Shown: positions 1 to 8,994, counted from the stretch's first letter. The stretch is DNA of 36,395 nucleotides from an uncultured Flavobacteriaceae bacterium (GCA_905182835.1 CAJJDI010000027.1:1-36395); one strand, 5' to 3'. The notes: generated from the sequence alone by a model not told the origin. Translations and numbers: made by a program.

Positions 1-778
1 TTCTTATGTGTCTCAATTAGATCACGGTATTAAAGCATTAAAAGAATCTTTAGAGCATTTAAGTGAGTTAGCTCTTGGTGGAACAGCCGTGGGTACTGGT
101 TTAAACACTCCTAAAGGGTATTCTAAGCAAGTCGCTAAGGTAATTTCTGATTTAACAAAACTACCTTTTGTTAGTGCGCCTAATAAATTTGAAGCATTAG
201 CTGCCAATGATGCAATAGTTAGAACTCATAGCGCCTTAAAAGGTCTCGCAATATCACTTAATAAAATAGGTAACGATATTAGGTTTTTATCTTCAGGACC
301 CAGAAGTGGTATAGGGGAAATTTCATTACCAGCAAATGAACCTGGAAGTTCTATTATGCCTGGAAAGGTAAACCCAACTCAGTGTGAGGCATTAACTATG
401 GTTTGCGCACAAGTAATTGGGAATGACACTTCAATCTCATTTGGAGCTACTCAAGGTCATTTTCAGTTAAATGTTTTTAAACCTATGATGGCTTCAAATT
501 TAATTGAGTCCAGTAAGTTATTAGCAGATGTATGTAATAGTTTTAATAACAATTGTGTTAAGGGTATTAAAGCAAATGTAGAAGTAATTAAAGATAAACT
601 AAACAGTTCCTTAATGTTAGTTACAGCATTGAATCCAAAAATCGGATATTATAAAGCAGCTAAAATCGCCAATAAGGCTCATGAAAATGGCACTACCCTA
701 AAAGAGGAAGCTATTAAACTAGGCTATTTATCCCCTGAAGAATATGATGATTGGGTAAAACCAGAAAAAATGGTTTAA
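1..778 (+). CDS. fumC: Fumarate hydratase class II, C-terminal part (5' end outside window)
   Basis: Interconverts fumarate and L-malate in the TCA cycle as a cytosolic homotetramer. The frame is open from base 2, and the gene begins before the window, so the GTG at base 8 is internal rather than a start. About 258 C-terminal residues are visible of the roughly 465 usual for the class. The fumarase/aspartase superfamily signature [16 protein letters not shown] lies near base 350, and the substrate-contacting GGTAVGTG and the C-terminal K-x-G-Y-Y helix are also present. The cysteine and threonine pattern after the signature fits FumC better than argininosuccinate lyase, aspartase or histidine ammonia-lyase. 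The stop is 11 bases before the hutI ATG on the same strand, so the two may share a transcript. No truncation is seen other than the window edge. Confidence 0.95.
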   Translation, partial: SYVSQLDHGIKALKESLEHLSELALGGTAVGTGLNTPKGYSKQVAKVISDLTKLPFVSAPNKFEALAANDAIVRTHSALKGLAISLNKIGNDIRFLSSGPRSGIGEISLPANEPGSSIMPGKVNPTQCEALTMVCAQVIGNDTSISFGATQGHFQLNVFKPMMASNLIESSKLLADVCNSFNNNCVKGIKANVEVIKDKLNSSLMLVTALNPKIGYYKAAKIANKAHENGTTLKEEAIKLGYLSPEEYDDWVKPEKMV

Positions 779-789
779 ATAAAAAAAAT

Positions 790-2031
790 ATGTCATTCAC
801 TCTATTAATTAATATAAAAAAACTCTTACAGGTTAGGGAAAGTAATTTGCATTACGTTTCTGGAAAGGAAATGAATATTATTCCTTCAATTAATGATGCG
901 TATTTATTATTAGAAAATTCTTTGATAAAAGATTTTGGAGAGATGAAGGACTGTCCAAAAAAATTAGAAAAATTCAAAGTAATTGATTGCAAAGAGCAAA
1001 TGGTCCTACCTTCTTGGTGTGATTCTCATTCTCACATAGTTTATTCTGGAAATAGATCAAATGAGTTTATTGATAGAATTAAAGGCTTGACTTATACTGA
1101 AATTGCAAACAACGGAGGAGGCATACTAAATTCTGTTGAAATACTAAGAAACACCAGTAAAGAAGATCTATTAAAACAATCTTTAGAAAGAATAGAGAAT
1201 GTGGTTAAGCAAGGAACTGGAGCAATAGAAATTAAATCTGGGTATGGACTAAATATAGACTCCGAAAAGAAAATGCTTGAAGTGATATCAGATATTGACA
1301 AAAGCAATAATATTATAATTAAGTCAACCTTTCTCGGTGCACATGCATTTCCTAAGGAGTTTTTACAAAATAAAGATGGGTATGTTGACTTAGTTATAAA
1401 TAAGATGATTCCAGAGTTCAATGATCTAAAGTTAATTGATTATGTAGATGTATTTTGTGAAGAAGGGTATTTTAATTTAAATCAAGCAGAAAAAATAATT
1501 TCTGCAGCTAAAAAAATTGGAATTCAAGCTAAAATTCATGTAAATCAGTTCAATTCAATAGGTGGTGTAAAATTAGCTGTTAAATACAATGCATTATCAG
1601 TTGATCATCTTGAGATTTTAAATGATGAAGACTTAGATGTTTTAAAAAACGGAACAACTATGCCTGTAGCACTACCAACATGTTCTTTCTTTCTTGGACT
1701 TAATTACACGCCTGGTAGAAAAATAATTGATAGCGGCCTACCCTTAGCGATAGCAAGTGACTTCAATCCTGGTTCTTCTCCTAGTGGTAATATGAATTTT
1801 GTAATAAGCACAGCTTGTATTAAAATGAAGTTGACTGCTGAGGAAGCTATTAATGCAGCTACAATAAATGGTGCATATTCTATGGGAATAAGCGATAAAG
1901 TAGGGAGTATTACCAAAGGTAAAATTGCTAACTTAATTATTACAAAAAAAATAAAAACTATTAATGAATTACCTTATAACTTTGGTGAATCTAAAATCAG
2001 TAAGATTATTTTAGCTGGGAATCTTATTTAG
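790..2031 (+). CDS. hutI: Imidazolonepropionase
   Basis: Hydrolyses 4-imidazolone-5-propanoate to N-formimino-L-glutamate, the third step of histidine degradation, in the cytosol. The product has 413 residues, typical for HutI. It is an amidohydrolase-fold protein with the metal motif DSHSH (His80 and His82), the HutI-specific GGGI and EIKSGYGL (about 147-154), metal or catalytic histidines His250 (KIHVNQF) and His273 (VDHLE), and Asp324 in ASDFNPGSSP. I chose the ATG at 790 because it lies just after the fumC stop and matches the family N-terminus; the in-frame extension to 751 would lie inside fumC. It converges with the formimidoyltransferase-cyclodeaminase gene, whose product consumes its product, leaving one base between the two stop codons. 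hutH and hutU are not in the window. Confidence 0.95.
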   Translation: MSFTLLINIKKLLQVRESNLHYVSGKEMNIIPSINDAYLLLENSLIKDFGEMKDCPKKLEKFKVIDCKEQMVLPSWCDSHSHIVYSGNRSNEFIDRIKGLTYTEIANNGGGILNSVEILRNTSKEDLLKQSLERIENVVKQGTGAIEIKSGYGLNIDSEKKMLEVISDIDKSNNIIIKSTFLGAHAFPKEFLQNKDGYVDLVINKMIPEFNDLKLIDYVDVFCEEGYFNLNQAEKIISAAKKIGIQAKIHVNQFNSIGGVKLAVKYNALSVDHLEILNDEDLDVLKNGTTMPVALPTCSFFLGLNYTPGRKIIDSGLPLAIASDFNPGSSPSGNMNFVISTACIKMKLTAEEAINAATINGAYSMGISDKVGSITKGKIANLIITKKIKTINELPYNFGESKISKIILAGNLI

Positions 2032-2032
2032 A

Positions 2033-3721
2033 TTATTTAAGCTCAATATCAACTAAAGAAAGTATTTCACTTTCAATCTTATTAGTTTCTTCGACTAATG
2101 CCCTGCCCTTTTTAAGAATTTGTGAAATAAATTTATCATCATTTAAATCTTTGCAATTAATTCTGACATTTAAAAAAGCGCCCATAACAGCGGTACGAAT
2201 ACATAAAACTGCAACACCTGCATCCGATATAGAATTAGGATTACCGAGCTCGGCCATACATTTTATACTTTCTAAGCATGCAAACGCAGTTTGCATAATT
2301 TGAAACGGAACTTCAATTGCGTATTTTGTAGCATTCTGAAGAGCTATTGATCTAATTTTCTTTTGTTCAGGTGAATCTTTAGGCAAAGAAATCGCTGCCA
2401 TTATTTTATTAAAGGCAAGAGTATCTTCATCAACAAGACGTACTAATTTATTTTGGTAGCCTAGACTTTGTTCTCCCCAATTAGAATAAAACTCCCACTT
2501 ATCATCCCAACCTCTTTTATTTGCAGATAAATTAGCAACCATAGTTGATAACGCAGCACCTAATGCACCACAATAAGCTGAAATTGAACCTCCCCCTGGC
2601 GCAGGTGATTCACTAGATGTTTTATTAGCGAAATCAATCAAATTCATTTTAGCTAGTTGTTGATCATCATCATTTAAAGCATACTCAATTATACGTTCAT
2701 TTGGATTAAATGACTGTAGCTCATCTAAGCCTAAAGACTTAACAGCTATGTGAATTATTTCCTTATCTGAAATAGCCAGAGATCTACTTTGTTTCTTTAA
2801 AAAATACTTACCAGCATCAATCAATACTTTTTTTGGAACAAGGCCTATCAACTCTGAACCTGTAACTCTTAAACCTCTTATGTTAGCTCTTTCACAAGTT
2901 TTTTCAAACACATCATGTAGACTTGTAACATTAATATTGGTCAAATTATAAGAAATTTGAGCAATTCCATACTCTTCAATAAACCAACCAATTCCTTTTA
3001 GATTTTTAAATAATCCTGGCTGTCTCACAGCATCACCATTTTCATCTTTTAAAATTTTACCTGAGATTTCACCACCTTCACGTTGAATTCTTCCTGCTTC
3101 TCTTAAATCAAATGCAATTGCATTAGCTCTTCTTGATGAAGTTGAATTTAAATTAACATTATAGGCAATTAAGAAGTCGCGGGCAGAAATTGCAGTAACT
3201 CCAGATTTAACAACGTTGTCATTGAATATATTAGGACCATAATCTGGCTCCCAGTCTGATGTAATAATTTTCTTTGACAACCCTTCATATTCACCAGATC
3301 TACAGTTAGATAAATTTATTCTTTTTTCTTCTTTAGCTGCATTTTCATAGCAATAAACAGGGATACCTAACTCATCACCAACTCTTTGACTAAGTTTATG
3401 AGCATATTCAACGGTTTCTTCCATTGTAATATTTGAAATAGGAATTAAAGGACAAACATCAACAGCACCCATTCTTGGATGCTCCCCTTTATGAATACTC
3501 ATATTAATAAGTTCTTTAGATTTTTCAATCAACAAAAAAGCTGCCTCAATAACTGGTTGAGGCTCACCAACAAAAGTAATTACTGTTCTATTGGTGGCTT
3601 TTCCCGGGTCAACATTAAGTAGCTTTACACCTTCAACAGTTTCAATTACATCAACAATCTTGTTAATGATAATATTATCTCTACCTTCAGAAATATTAGG
3701 AACACATTCAATTAATTGCAT
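2033..3721 (-). CDS. Bifunctional glutamate formimidoyltransferase / formimidoyltetrahydrofolate cyclodeaminase
   Basis: This fused enzyme (FTCD type) transfers the formimino group of formiminoglutamate to tetrahydrofolate and then releases ammonia to give 5,10-methenyl-THF, so histidine breakdown feeds the one-carbon pool. The 562 residues split into a formimidoyltransferase at about 1-325, with the active-site His81 in HPRMGAVDVCP, a linker, and a cyclodeaminase at about 366-562 that opens with SPAPGGGS (about 372-379) and carries VDEDTLAF. Length and domain order match animal and Bacteroidota FTCD. It implies the folate-dependent route rather than HutG or HutF hydrolysis of formiminoglutamate. 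It faces hutI tail to tail and starts 63 bases from the divergent GNAT gene across a very AT-rich gap. Confidence 0.94.
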   Translation of the reverse strand: MQLIECVPNISEGRDNIIINKIVDVIETVEGVKLLNVDPGKATNRTVITFVGEPQPVIEAAFLLIEKSKELINMSIHKGEHPRMGAVDVCPLIPISNITMEETVEYAHKLSQRVGDELGIPVYCYENAAKEEKRINLSNCRSGEYEGLSKKIITSDWEPDYGPNIFNDNVVKSGVTAISARDFLIAYNVNLNSTSSRRANAIAFDLREAGRIQREGGEISGKILKDENGDAVRQPGLFKNLKGIGWFIEEYGIAQISYNLTNINVTSLHDVFEKTCERANIRGLRVTGSELIGLVPKKVLIDAGKYFLKKQSRSLAISDKEIIHIAVKSLGLDELQSFNPNERIIEYALNDDDQQLAKMNLIDFANKTSSESPAPGGGSISAYCGALGAALSTMVANLSANKRGWDDKWEFYSNWGEQSLGYQNKLVRLVDEDTLAFNKIMAAISLPKDSPEQKKIRSIALQNATKYAIEVPFQIMQTAFACLESIKCMAELGNPNSISDAGVAVLCIRTAVMGAFLNVRINCKDLNDDKFISQILKKGRALVEETNKIESEILSLVDIELK

Positions 3722-3784
3722 AATTTATATTATTAAATAAATATATTAATATTAAATTTAATTATTCAAATAAAATATATTTTA

Positions 3785-4249
3785 ATGGATATCAGTTTTT
3801 TAAATTTTAACAAGAAATATTCTAATAAATTTTATGATTTGAATATAGAATGGTTAGAATCATATTTTTATGTAGAAGAACACGATAAACAAATATTAAG
3901 TAATCCTGAAGAGTATATCATTAATAAAGGTGGTTCTATATTGTTTGTTTCTTGTGGTGATAAAATAGTTGGAACGGTTGCTCTTATGCCAACAAGTGAT
4001 ATCGACACATATGAGTTAACTAAAATGGCAGTAGACCCAAATTATAGAGGTAAAAAGATTGGACAAAAACTGTTAGAACAAATTATATTTATAGCACGAG
4101 AGAAAAAATTAAATAAACTAATACTGTATTCAAATAAGAAATTAGAAAATGCTATCTACTTGTATAGCAAATATAAATTTGTTGAAATTCGATTAGAAAA
4201 AAACTGTCCATATAAAAGAGCAAACATAAAGATGGAGTTATCTATCTAA
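3785..4249 (+). CDS. GNAT family N-acetyltransferase
   Basis: A 154-residue single-domain GCN5-related acetyltransferase. The acetyl-CoA-binding motif A is clear: VDPNYRGKKIGQKLLE at about 83-98, with the R-G-x-x-I-G pattern, preceded by the beta-strand YELTKMAV. The C-terminal segment IYLYSKYKFVEI is the usual motif B region of the fold. The substrate cannot be deduced; families of this shape acetylate small amines, amino acids or protein N-termini. The gene stands alone on the plus strand. Its last 8 bases overlap the 3' end of ettA on the other strand, so the two transcripts must be antisense at their ends. The start at 3785 is the first ATG of the frame and leaves an AT-rich divergent region toward the cyclodeaminase gene. 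Confidence 0.85.
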   Translation: MDISFLNFNKKYSNKFYDLNIEWLESYFYVEEHDKQILSNPEEYIINKGGSILFVSCGDKIVGTVALMPTSDIDTYELTKMAVDPNYRGKKIGQKLLEQIIFIAREKKLNKLILYSNKKLENAIYLYSKYKFVEIRLEKNCPYKRANIKMELSI

Positions 4250-5933
4250 TTAGTTTTCTGTATTTAATCCTTGTCGGAAGAGTTTCTTTACCAAGTCTTT
4301 TTTTCTTGTTTTCTTCATACTCACTATACGCACCTTCAAAAAAGTATACTTCAGAGTTTCCTTCAAAGGCTAAGATATGAGTACAAACTCTGTCTAAAAA
4401 CCATCTATCGTGACTAATTACTACAGCACAACCTGCAAAACTCTCTAAACCTTCTTCTAAGGCTCTCAGAGTGTTTACATCGAGGTCATTAGTAGGTTCA
4501 TCTAAAAGCAAAACGTTCCCTTCTTCTTTTAATGTCATTGCTAAATGAAGTCTATTTCTTTCTCCACCAGAAAGTAATTTAACTTTTTTGTTTTGTTCAC
4601 TACCACTAAAATTAAATCTACTTAAATAAGCTCTAGAGTTAACTTGCCTATTACCCATTGTGATAAGTTCTTGTCCACCAGAAAAATTTTCCCATATACT
4701 TTTATTAAGATCAATATTTGTATGAGACTGATCCACGTAAGCAATCTTAGCTGTTTCACCGATTAAGAACTCACCTTTATCAGGATTAAGTTCTTTCATA
4801 ATCATTTTAAATATAGTTGTCTTACCTGCTCCATTAGGTCCTATTACCCCTACGATTCCAGCTTGAGGTAAACTAAATTCTAAATTATCATATAATAACT
4901 TATCGTCAAATGCTTTACTAACCTTAATTGAGTTAATAACATTCGTGCCTAAACGAGGTCCATTAGGGATGTATATTTCTAGTTTTTCATCAAGTTGTTT
5001 TTGATCTTGATTTAATAATTTATCATAATTACTTAATCTGGCTTTTTGTTTAGTTTGTCTACCTTTAGCACCTTGCCTGACCCAGTCTAACTCTCTTTCA
5101 AGAATTTTCTGCCTCTTTGATGCAGTCTTACTCTCTTGAGCTAACCTTGTAGATTTTTGATCTAGCCAAGAAGAATAGTTACCCTTCCAAGGTATACCCT
5201 CACCTCTATCTAGTTCTAGGATCCAACCTGCTACATTATCTAAAAAATATCTATCGTGAGTTACTGCAATTACAGTTCCTTTATACCTAGACAAATGCTG
5301 TTCTAACCAATCAACAGACTCTGCATCTAAGTGATTTGTAGGTTCATCTAACAACAATACATCAGGTTCTTTTAATAATAATCTACACAAAGCTACTCTT
5401 CTTCTCTCCCCTCCAGATAAGTTTTTGATTTTCTTTTCTGGGCTTGGAGTCCTCAAAGCATCCATGGCGATTTCTAGCTTCGTTTCCAATTCCCATGCAT
5501 TTGAAGCATCAATCATATCCTGAAGTACAGCCTGTCTATCTAGATACTTTTGCATTTTTTCTGCATCAGAATAAACCTCCTCTAATCCTAATTTATCATT
5601 AATAGAATTATATTCATCCAGAATAGCTACTGTTTCGCTAGCACCTTCTTTAACTATTTCAAGTACAGTTTTATTATCATCAAGTATAGGCTCTTGTTCT
5701 AAAAATCCAACTGAATAGTCTTGTAAAAAGTTAATATCTCCCTGAAAATTATTATCTATACCAGCAATTATTTTCAATAAAGTAGATTTACCAGAACCAT
5801 TTAAACCAAGAATTCCAATTTTAGCTCCATAGAAAAAACTTAAATATATGTTTTTTAAAACAGGCTTACTCTCTCCTGGAAATGTCTTGGTTAAACCAGA
5901 CATTGAAAAGATTATTTTTTTATCATCACTCAT
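4242..5933 (-). CDS. ettA: Energy-dependent translational throttle protein EttA (ABC-F ATPase)
   Basis: An ABC-F protein that binds the ribosomal E site and gates the first steps of elongation according to ATP/ADP balance. It has 563 residues (E. coli EttA about 555), two ABC domains and no membrane segment. Walker A motifs are GLNGSGKST (43-51) and GPNGAGKTT (about 350). Signatures are LSGGERRRVALCRLL and LSGGERNRLHLAMTL, each followed by LLLDEPTN with catalytic Glu. The lysine/arginine-rich inter-domain linker with WVRQGAKGRQTKQKAR is typical of EttA rather than Uup or resistance ABC-F proteins. Its ATG overlaps the upstream small membrane-protein stop by one base (TAATG), which suggests translational coupling, and its end overlaps the GNAT gene. 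Confidence 0.95.
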   Translation of the reverse strand: MSDDKKIIFSMSGLTKTFPGESKPVLKNIYLSFFYGAKIGILGLNGSGKSTLLKIIAGIDNNFQGDINFLQDYSVGFLEQEPILDDNKTVLEIVKEGASETVAILDEYNSINDKLGLEEVYSDAEKMQKYLDRQAVLQDMIDASNAWELETKLEIAMDALRTPSPEKKIKNLSGGERRRVALCRLLLKEPDVLLLDEPTNHLDAESVDWLEQHLSRYKGTVIAVTHDRYFLDNVAGWILELDRGEGIPWKGNYSSWLDQKSTRLAQESKTASKRQKILERELDWVRQGAKGRQTKQKARLSNYDKLLNQDQKQLDEKLEIYIPNGPRLGTNVINSIKVSKAFDDKLLYDNLEFSLPQAGIVGVIGPNGAGKTTIFKMIMKELNPDKGEFLIGETAKIAYVDQSHTNIDLNKSIWENFSGGQELITMGNRQVNSRAYLSRFNFSGSEQNKKVKLLSGGERNRLHLAMTLKEEGNVLLLDEPTNDLDVNTLRALEEGLESFAGCAVVISHDRWFLDRVCTHILAFEGNSEVYFFEGAYSEYEENKKKRLGKETLPTRIKYRKLIR

Positions 5934-6118
5934 TAAACTCTTCCTTTAAGAGCATAGAAAACCCATGCATTTGCAAAAAACCCTATACCAACTGAGACAA
6001 AACCCCAGCCAGCTATTTCATTATATTTAAAAGCTCCTAATCCAACCAAAACTAGACCAATAATTATCATTATAAAAGTCGCCCATCCCAATACTGTATT
6101 TTTGTTCATCATTTTCAT
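5933..6118 (-). CDS. Small two-helix membrane protein (resembles the flavobacterial CAL67264 family)
   Basis: A 61-residue hydrophobic protein with two likely transmembrane helices, about residues 9-29 (WATFIMIIIGLVLVGLGAF) and 37-56 (GWGFVSVGIGFFANAWVFYAL), joined by a short KYNEIAG loop and ending in KGRV. From memory this matches the small flavobacterial family named CAL67264, whose function is unknown; I could not run a search to confirm it. The stop codon shares one base with the EttA start (TAATG), and the gene begins 6 bases after the preceding secreted-protein gene, so it is inside an operon with ettA. It may start at Met1, Met3 or Met4 of MKMMNK. No catalytic residues are seen. Confidence 0.8.
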   Translation of the reverse strand: MKMMNKNTVLGWATFIMIIIGLVLVGLGAFKYNEIAGWGFVSVGIGFFANAWVFYALKGRV

Positions 6119-6124
6119 ATCAAA

Positions 6125-6571
6125 CTATGATTTTTTTCTTTTTTTTCTTTTTTTCTTTTTTTCTACCTTGTCACTTTCAAAATCCATTTCTATATATCTA
6201 GAAACTTCTTCAGAAGTAAATATTGAGTTTAAAGATTTTACAAATTCAAATTCATTTAACTTAAGCTTACTTTGCCTTACATCTCTAGTATAATCTTCAT
6301 TATCTATAATTAAATTATAACCCTCCATTTTATCAATTAGCAAACCTTTAAGTATTTGCATTTCAAACTCATCTAAATTAAATTCAAGCTTACATTTTGG
6401 TAAAACTTTATCTAACTCTTTGTATATATCTAGACTAGAGACATATGCAGAACCATCATATTTAGGCATTGGAGCATATCCTCTTTGACCTCTTTGTATA
6501 TTGTTTAGTTGTTGAGAAAAAGATAGTGCTGAAAATAAAAGAAGCATGATTGTAATTAAAATTCTTTTCAT
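6125..6571 (-). CDS. Hypothetical secreted protein with lysine/arginine-rich C-terminal tail
   Basis: I do not recognise a family. The 148 residues begin with a good signal peptide (MKRILITIMLLLFSALSFS, likely cut before QQL), so the protein is probably periplasmic or surface exposed. The middle part (about 45-125) is acidic and predicted helical, with repeated FNLDEFEMQIL and KLNEFEFVKSL patterns. The last 12 residues are almost only lysine and arginine (KKKKRKKRKKS). They are encoded by a 33-base pure homopurine run (bases 6131-6163) in which stretches of 7-8 A are separated by single G, a pattern prone to slippage. It lies between the M24 peptidase gene and the small membrane-protein gene in the same orientation. 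Confidence 0.75.
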   Translation of the reverse strand: MKRILITIMLLLFSALSFSQQLNNIQRGQRGYAPMPKYDGSAYVSSLDIYKELDKVLPKCKLEFNLDEFEMQILKGLLIDKMEGYNLIIDNEDYTRDVRQSKLKLNEFEFVKSLNSIFTSEEVSRYIEMDFESDKVEKKKKRKKRKKS

Positions 6572-6603
6572 TTGAAATAATTTTTACGAAATTAATGAAA
6601 TTA

Positions 6604-7923
6604 TTAATTAATAAACGGGATTTTAATTATTTTAGTTTGCCTATTATTAACATATCTAAATCCCTTATTACCAAAAAAACCTGCTTCCTCCAGCATAATC
6701 TTAATATCTCTATTCCACTCAGAGATAAAGCTAGTAATGTTTAGTTCTATAGCATAAACAGTATTGTAATTAAGAGGATAATCACCAGCTCCAGGTACAC
6801 CTCCTTGAGAATCCCACATTCCTATAGTTGGACCTGAGGAGTGTCCGTATGATCCAAGTGGGTGAGTGTAAATTGATGGTCGCAAACCCTTTTGCTTAGC
6901 TTCTTCTAAAGACTTAATAAGAATTTCATTCCCTGTATGATTATATTTAAAATTATTAGTTAGAATATCTTGTAAATTATTTCCTAATTGAAGAGCTTTA
7001 TTTAAAAATTCAGGAATTTCTATATCTGATTCTTTCATTACATATGCGATTTGTTGGCAATCGGAGTTTAATCTCAAATATGTTACACCAAAATCACAGT
7101 GAAGTAAATCTCCATATATAATCGTTTTATCATTGGGTCTATCTGAAAAAGAGTGTAGATGATCTTGTTGCAATTCACTGTTACGTTGAATATCTACAGT
7201 TGGGTGAAACCAAGTGTCTAAACCTAAATCTGTGACCTTTTGCCTCATCCACCACTCAACATCAGTAGTTGTAGTTAAACCTGGTTTTATTACCAAATTT
7301 GAAAATGCCTCTAAAATTATATCATGTGTTATGTCAATAATGTTTTCATATAGTTTCATTTCATAATCAGTCCTTGTTTCAATCCACAAATTTGATAACT
7401 TTTGAGCACTAACAATTTTATTTTGATAATCTAGAGGAAGATAATCCATGAATTCATCATAATCTGTTTTATCTAATCCGTCAGATATATTAAAATCAGT
7501 AGAGAAATTTAAACCTATTTTCTCTGGATTTCTTTCTTGAATTAACTCTACTAATCTCTCCCATTGAACGGGCTGCTTTTCTTTATCCCAAGCGGATAAT
7601 ATATTATCTCCAAAGTTATATCTAGCTACAGCTAATTTGTCAATTGTATTGTTTTTTTTATTTCTATAGAATAGTATAATTGTTCTTCGTCTAGCGTTAA
7701 GCCATTCTGCAGGTAACATAGTTTTTAGTACTGGGTCTTCGTTATACTCTCTGGAAATGAGTACCCACATATCAATCCCTGATTGATCCATTAATTCTGG
7801 CAGAAGATTATTTAATCTATCTTTTAAAATATTGTTTACAACAACAGCTCTATCCTTTTCAAGTAGAATCTCTTGAGAAGATAAATTAGTTGTTATTAGT
7901 AGTGCAATAATTAACTTATACAT
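6604..7923 (-). CDS. Secreted M24 family metallopeptidase (Xaa-Pro aminopeptidase-like)
   Basis: A pita-bread-fold metallopeptidase predicted to release N-terminal residues before proline. The 439 residues start with a signal peptide (about 1-17, ending SSQ), so it acts in the periplasm or outside. A creatinase-like N-terminal domain (about 20-185) is followed by the M24 catalytic domain (about 190-430). All five metal-ligand positions are present: Asp277 (CDFG), Asp288 (NSDCQQ), His361 (YGHSSG), Glu393 (AIELN) and Glu412 or Glu413 (MLEEAGFF). The SDCQQ and GHSSG forms differ from the usual D-x-T-R and GHGIG of intracellular PepP, so the exact specificity is uncertain. It lies 5 bases downstream of menE, probably cotranscribed with it. 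Confidence 0.87.
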   Translation of the reverse strand: MYKLIIALLITTNLSSQEILLEKDRAVVVNNILKDRLNNLLPELMDQSGIDMWVLISREYNEDPVLKTMLPAEWLNARRRTIILFYRNKKNNTIDKLAVARYNFGDNILSAWDKEKQPVQWERLVELIQERNPEKIGLNFSTDFNISDGLDKTDYDEFMDYLPLDYQNKIVSAQKLSNLWIETRTDYEMKLYENIIDITHDIILEAFSNLVIKPGLTTTTDVEWWMRQKVTDLGLDTWFHPTVDIQRNSELQQDHLHSFSDRPNDKTIIYGDLLHCDFGVTYLRLNSDCQQIAYVMKESDIEIPEFLNKALQLGNNLQDILTNNFKYNHTGNEILIKSLEEAKQKGLRPSIYTHPLGSYGHSSGPTIGMWDSQGGVPGAGDYPLNYNTVYAIELNITSFISEWNRDIKIMLEEAGFFGNKGFRYVNNRQTKIIKIPFIN

Positions 7924-7928
7924 GATTT

Positions 7929-8981
7929 TTAATTTATAAATTTTGTAGTCTTCAATCTATCAATTTTATTTGTTTTGGTGTATACAAATCTATCAATAAA
8001 ATATATTTTTTTTGGGGTTTCAAATTTGCTTAAATACTTGAATACATCTTGTTGAAGCTTATATCGTTTAGATTCAATTATTAATACAACTTTAGCTCCT
8101 AGTAACTCACTATCAACAGATGATATGATAAATCTTTCAGAAATAGAATGAGTTAATTTTTCTTCAATTTCTTCAGGAATTAATTTTAACCCACCAGAAT
8201 TAATGATGTTATCAATTCTACCTAGCAAAATAAATTCACCTTGAGATGTGATTTTTACTATATCGTTTGTAATAAGTTTATTAACGGATATATGAGGAGC
8301 TTCAATTACTAGACAATTGTTTTTGTTAGCTGAGATAGATACTCCCTTTAATACTGAAAAGTTGTTATTTAATGCATATTCTTTAGAAACTTTTTTAATC
8401 GCAATATGAGTGGCTGTCTCTGTCATTCCATAGGTTTCAAAATATTTATTTTTTTTAGAAAGAATTTTTAACTTCAATTTTTTTGAAACATAACCACCTC
8501 CTAAAATAAGGGTGTTAATATATTTTAATTTATTAATTGAATTACTTGCTTGCATCGGCGTCATAGCAGAGAAAAAATAATTTTTATCTATGAATTTACT
8601 AGGGTTTGAAGTTGGATTAAATAAATGCAAATCCAAACCTAGAACCATTGCTCTTATTAACATCATTTTACCTGCAATAAAACTTAATGGTAAAAAGGAG
8701 ATTGCAGATTTACCTGGAGTTAAATTAAAATAATCTCTAGTCATATAAGTAGAATTAACTAGTGATTTTTTTTCAAGCTTGATGCTTTTTGGTTTACCGG
8801 TAGAGCCTGAAGTTTTACATAAAATAAAAGATGCATTATTAAAGATTTCTAAAATAAATTCAGACAGAATTAATGAATTACTATTTTGACTCTCAATGTT
8901 ATTATTAGCAAAATTTATTAATTCCTCTCTGTTGTAGTTTATAGAATTTAATTTAAATATTTTATGGATGTTAACTATCAT
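7929..8981 (-). CDS. menE: o-Succinylbenzoate--CoA ligase, short flavobacterial form
   Basis: Activates o-succinylbenzoate to its CoA thioester for menaquinone synthesis, via an acyl-adenylate. Signatures of the AMP-forming (ANL) superfamily are TSGSTGKPK (57-65), YGMTETA (184-190), GRIDNIINSGG near 255 with the hinge aspartate, and a C-terminal lysine in KTNKIDRLK. At 350 residues it is well short of the roughly 450-490 of E. coli or Bacillus MenE, because most of the N-terminal subdomain before the P-loop is missing; short MenE proteins are usual in Bacteroidota. The menaquinone neighbourhood supports MenE over other ligases. It is separated from menC by the CPBP and DoxX genes and by a plus-strand gene, so it needs its own promoter. 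Confidence 0.88.
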   Translation of the reverse strand: MIVNIHKIFKLNSINYNREELINFANNNIESQNSNSLILSEFILEIFNNASFILCKTSGSTGKPKSIKLEKKSLVNSTYMTRDYFNLTPGKSAISFLPLSFIAGKMMLIRAMVLGLDLHLFNPTSNPSKFIDKNYFFSAMTPMQASNSINKLKYINTLILGGGYVSKKLKLKILSKKNKYFETYGMTETATHIAIKKVSKEYALNNNFSVLKGVSISANKNNCLVIEAPHISVNKLITNDIVKITSQGEFILLGRIDNIINSGGLKLIPEEIEEKLTHSISERFIISSVDSELLGAKVVLIIESKRYKLQQDVFKYLSKFETPKKIYFIDRFVYTKTNKIDRLKTTKFIN

Positions 8982-8986
8982 TATTA

Positions 8987-8994
8987 CAAATATA
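8987..8994 (-). promoter_or_regulatory. Possible -7 element next to the menE start
   Basis: Read on the minus strand, this is TATATTTG, an exact match to the Bacteroidota -7 consensus TANNTTTG. It ends only 5 bases before the menE ATG, so initiation here would give an almost leaderless mRNA. There is no TTG at the ideal 19-base spacing upstream, so the match may be chance in AT-rich DNA. Confidence 0.25.

Noticed and set aside
751-789. In-frame upstream extension of hutI
   Set aside because: It lies inside the end of fumC and adds residues not found in HutI; the ATG at 790 fits better.
6102-6293. Phenylalanine-rich plus-strand frame over the T-run
   Set aside because: Antisense of the poly-lysine tail; low-complexity artefact.
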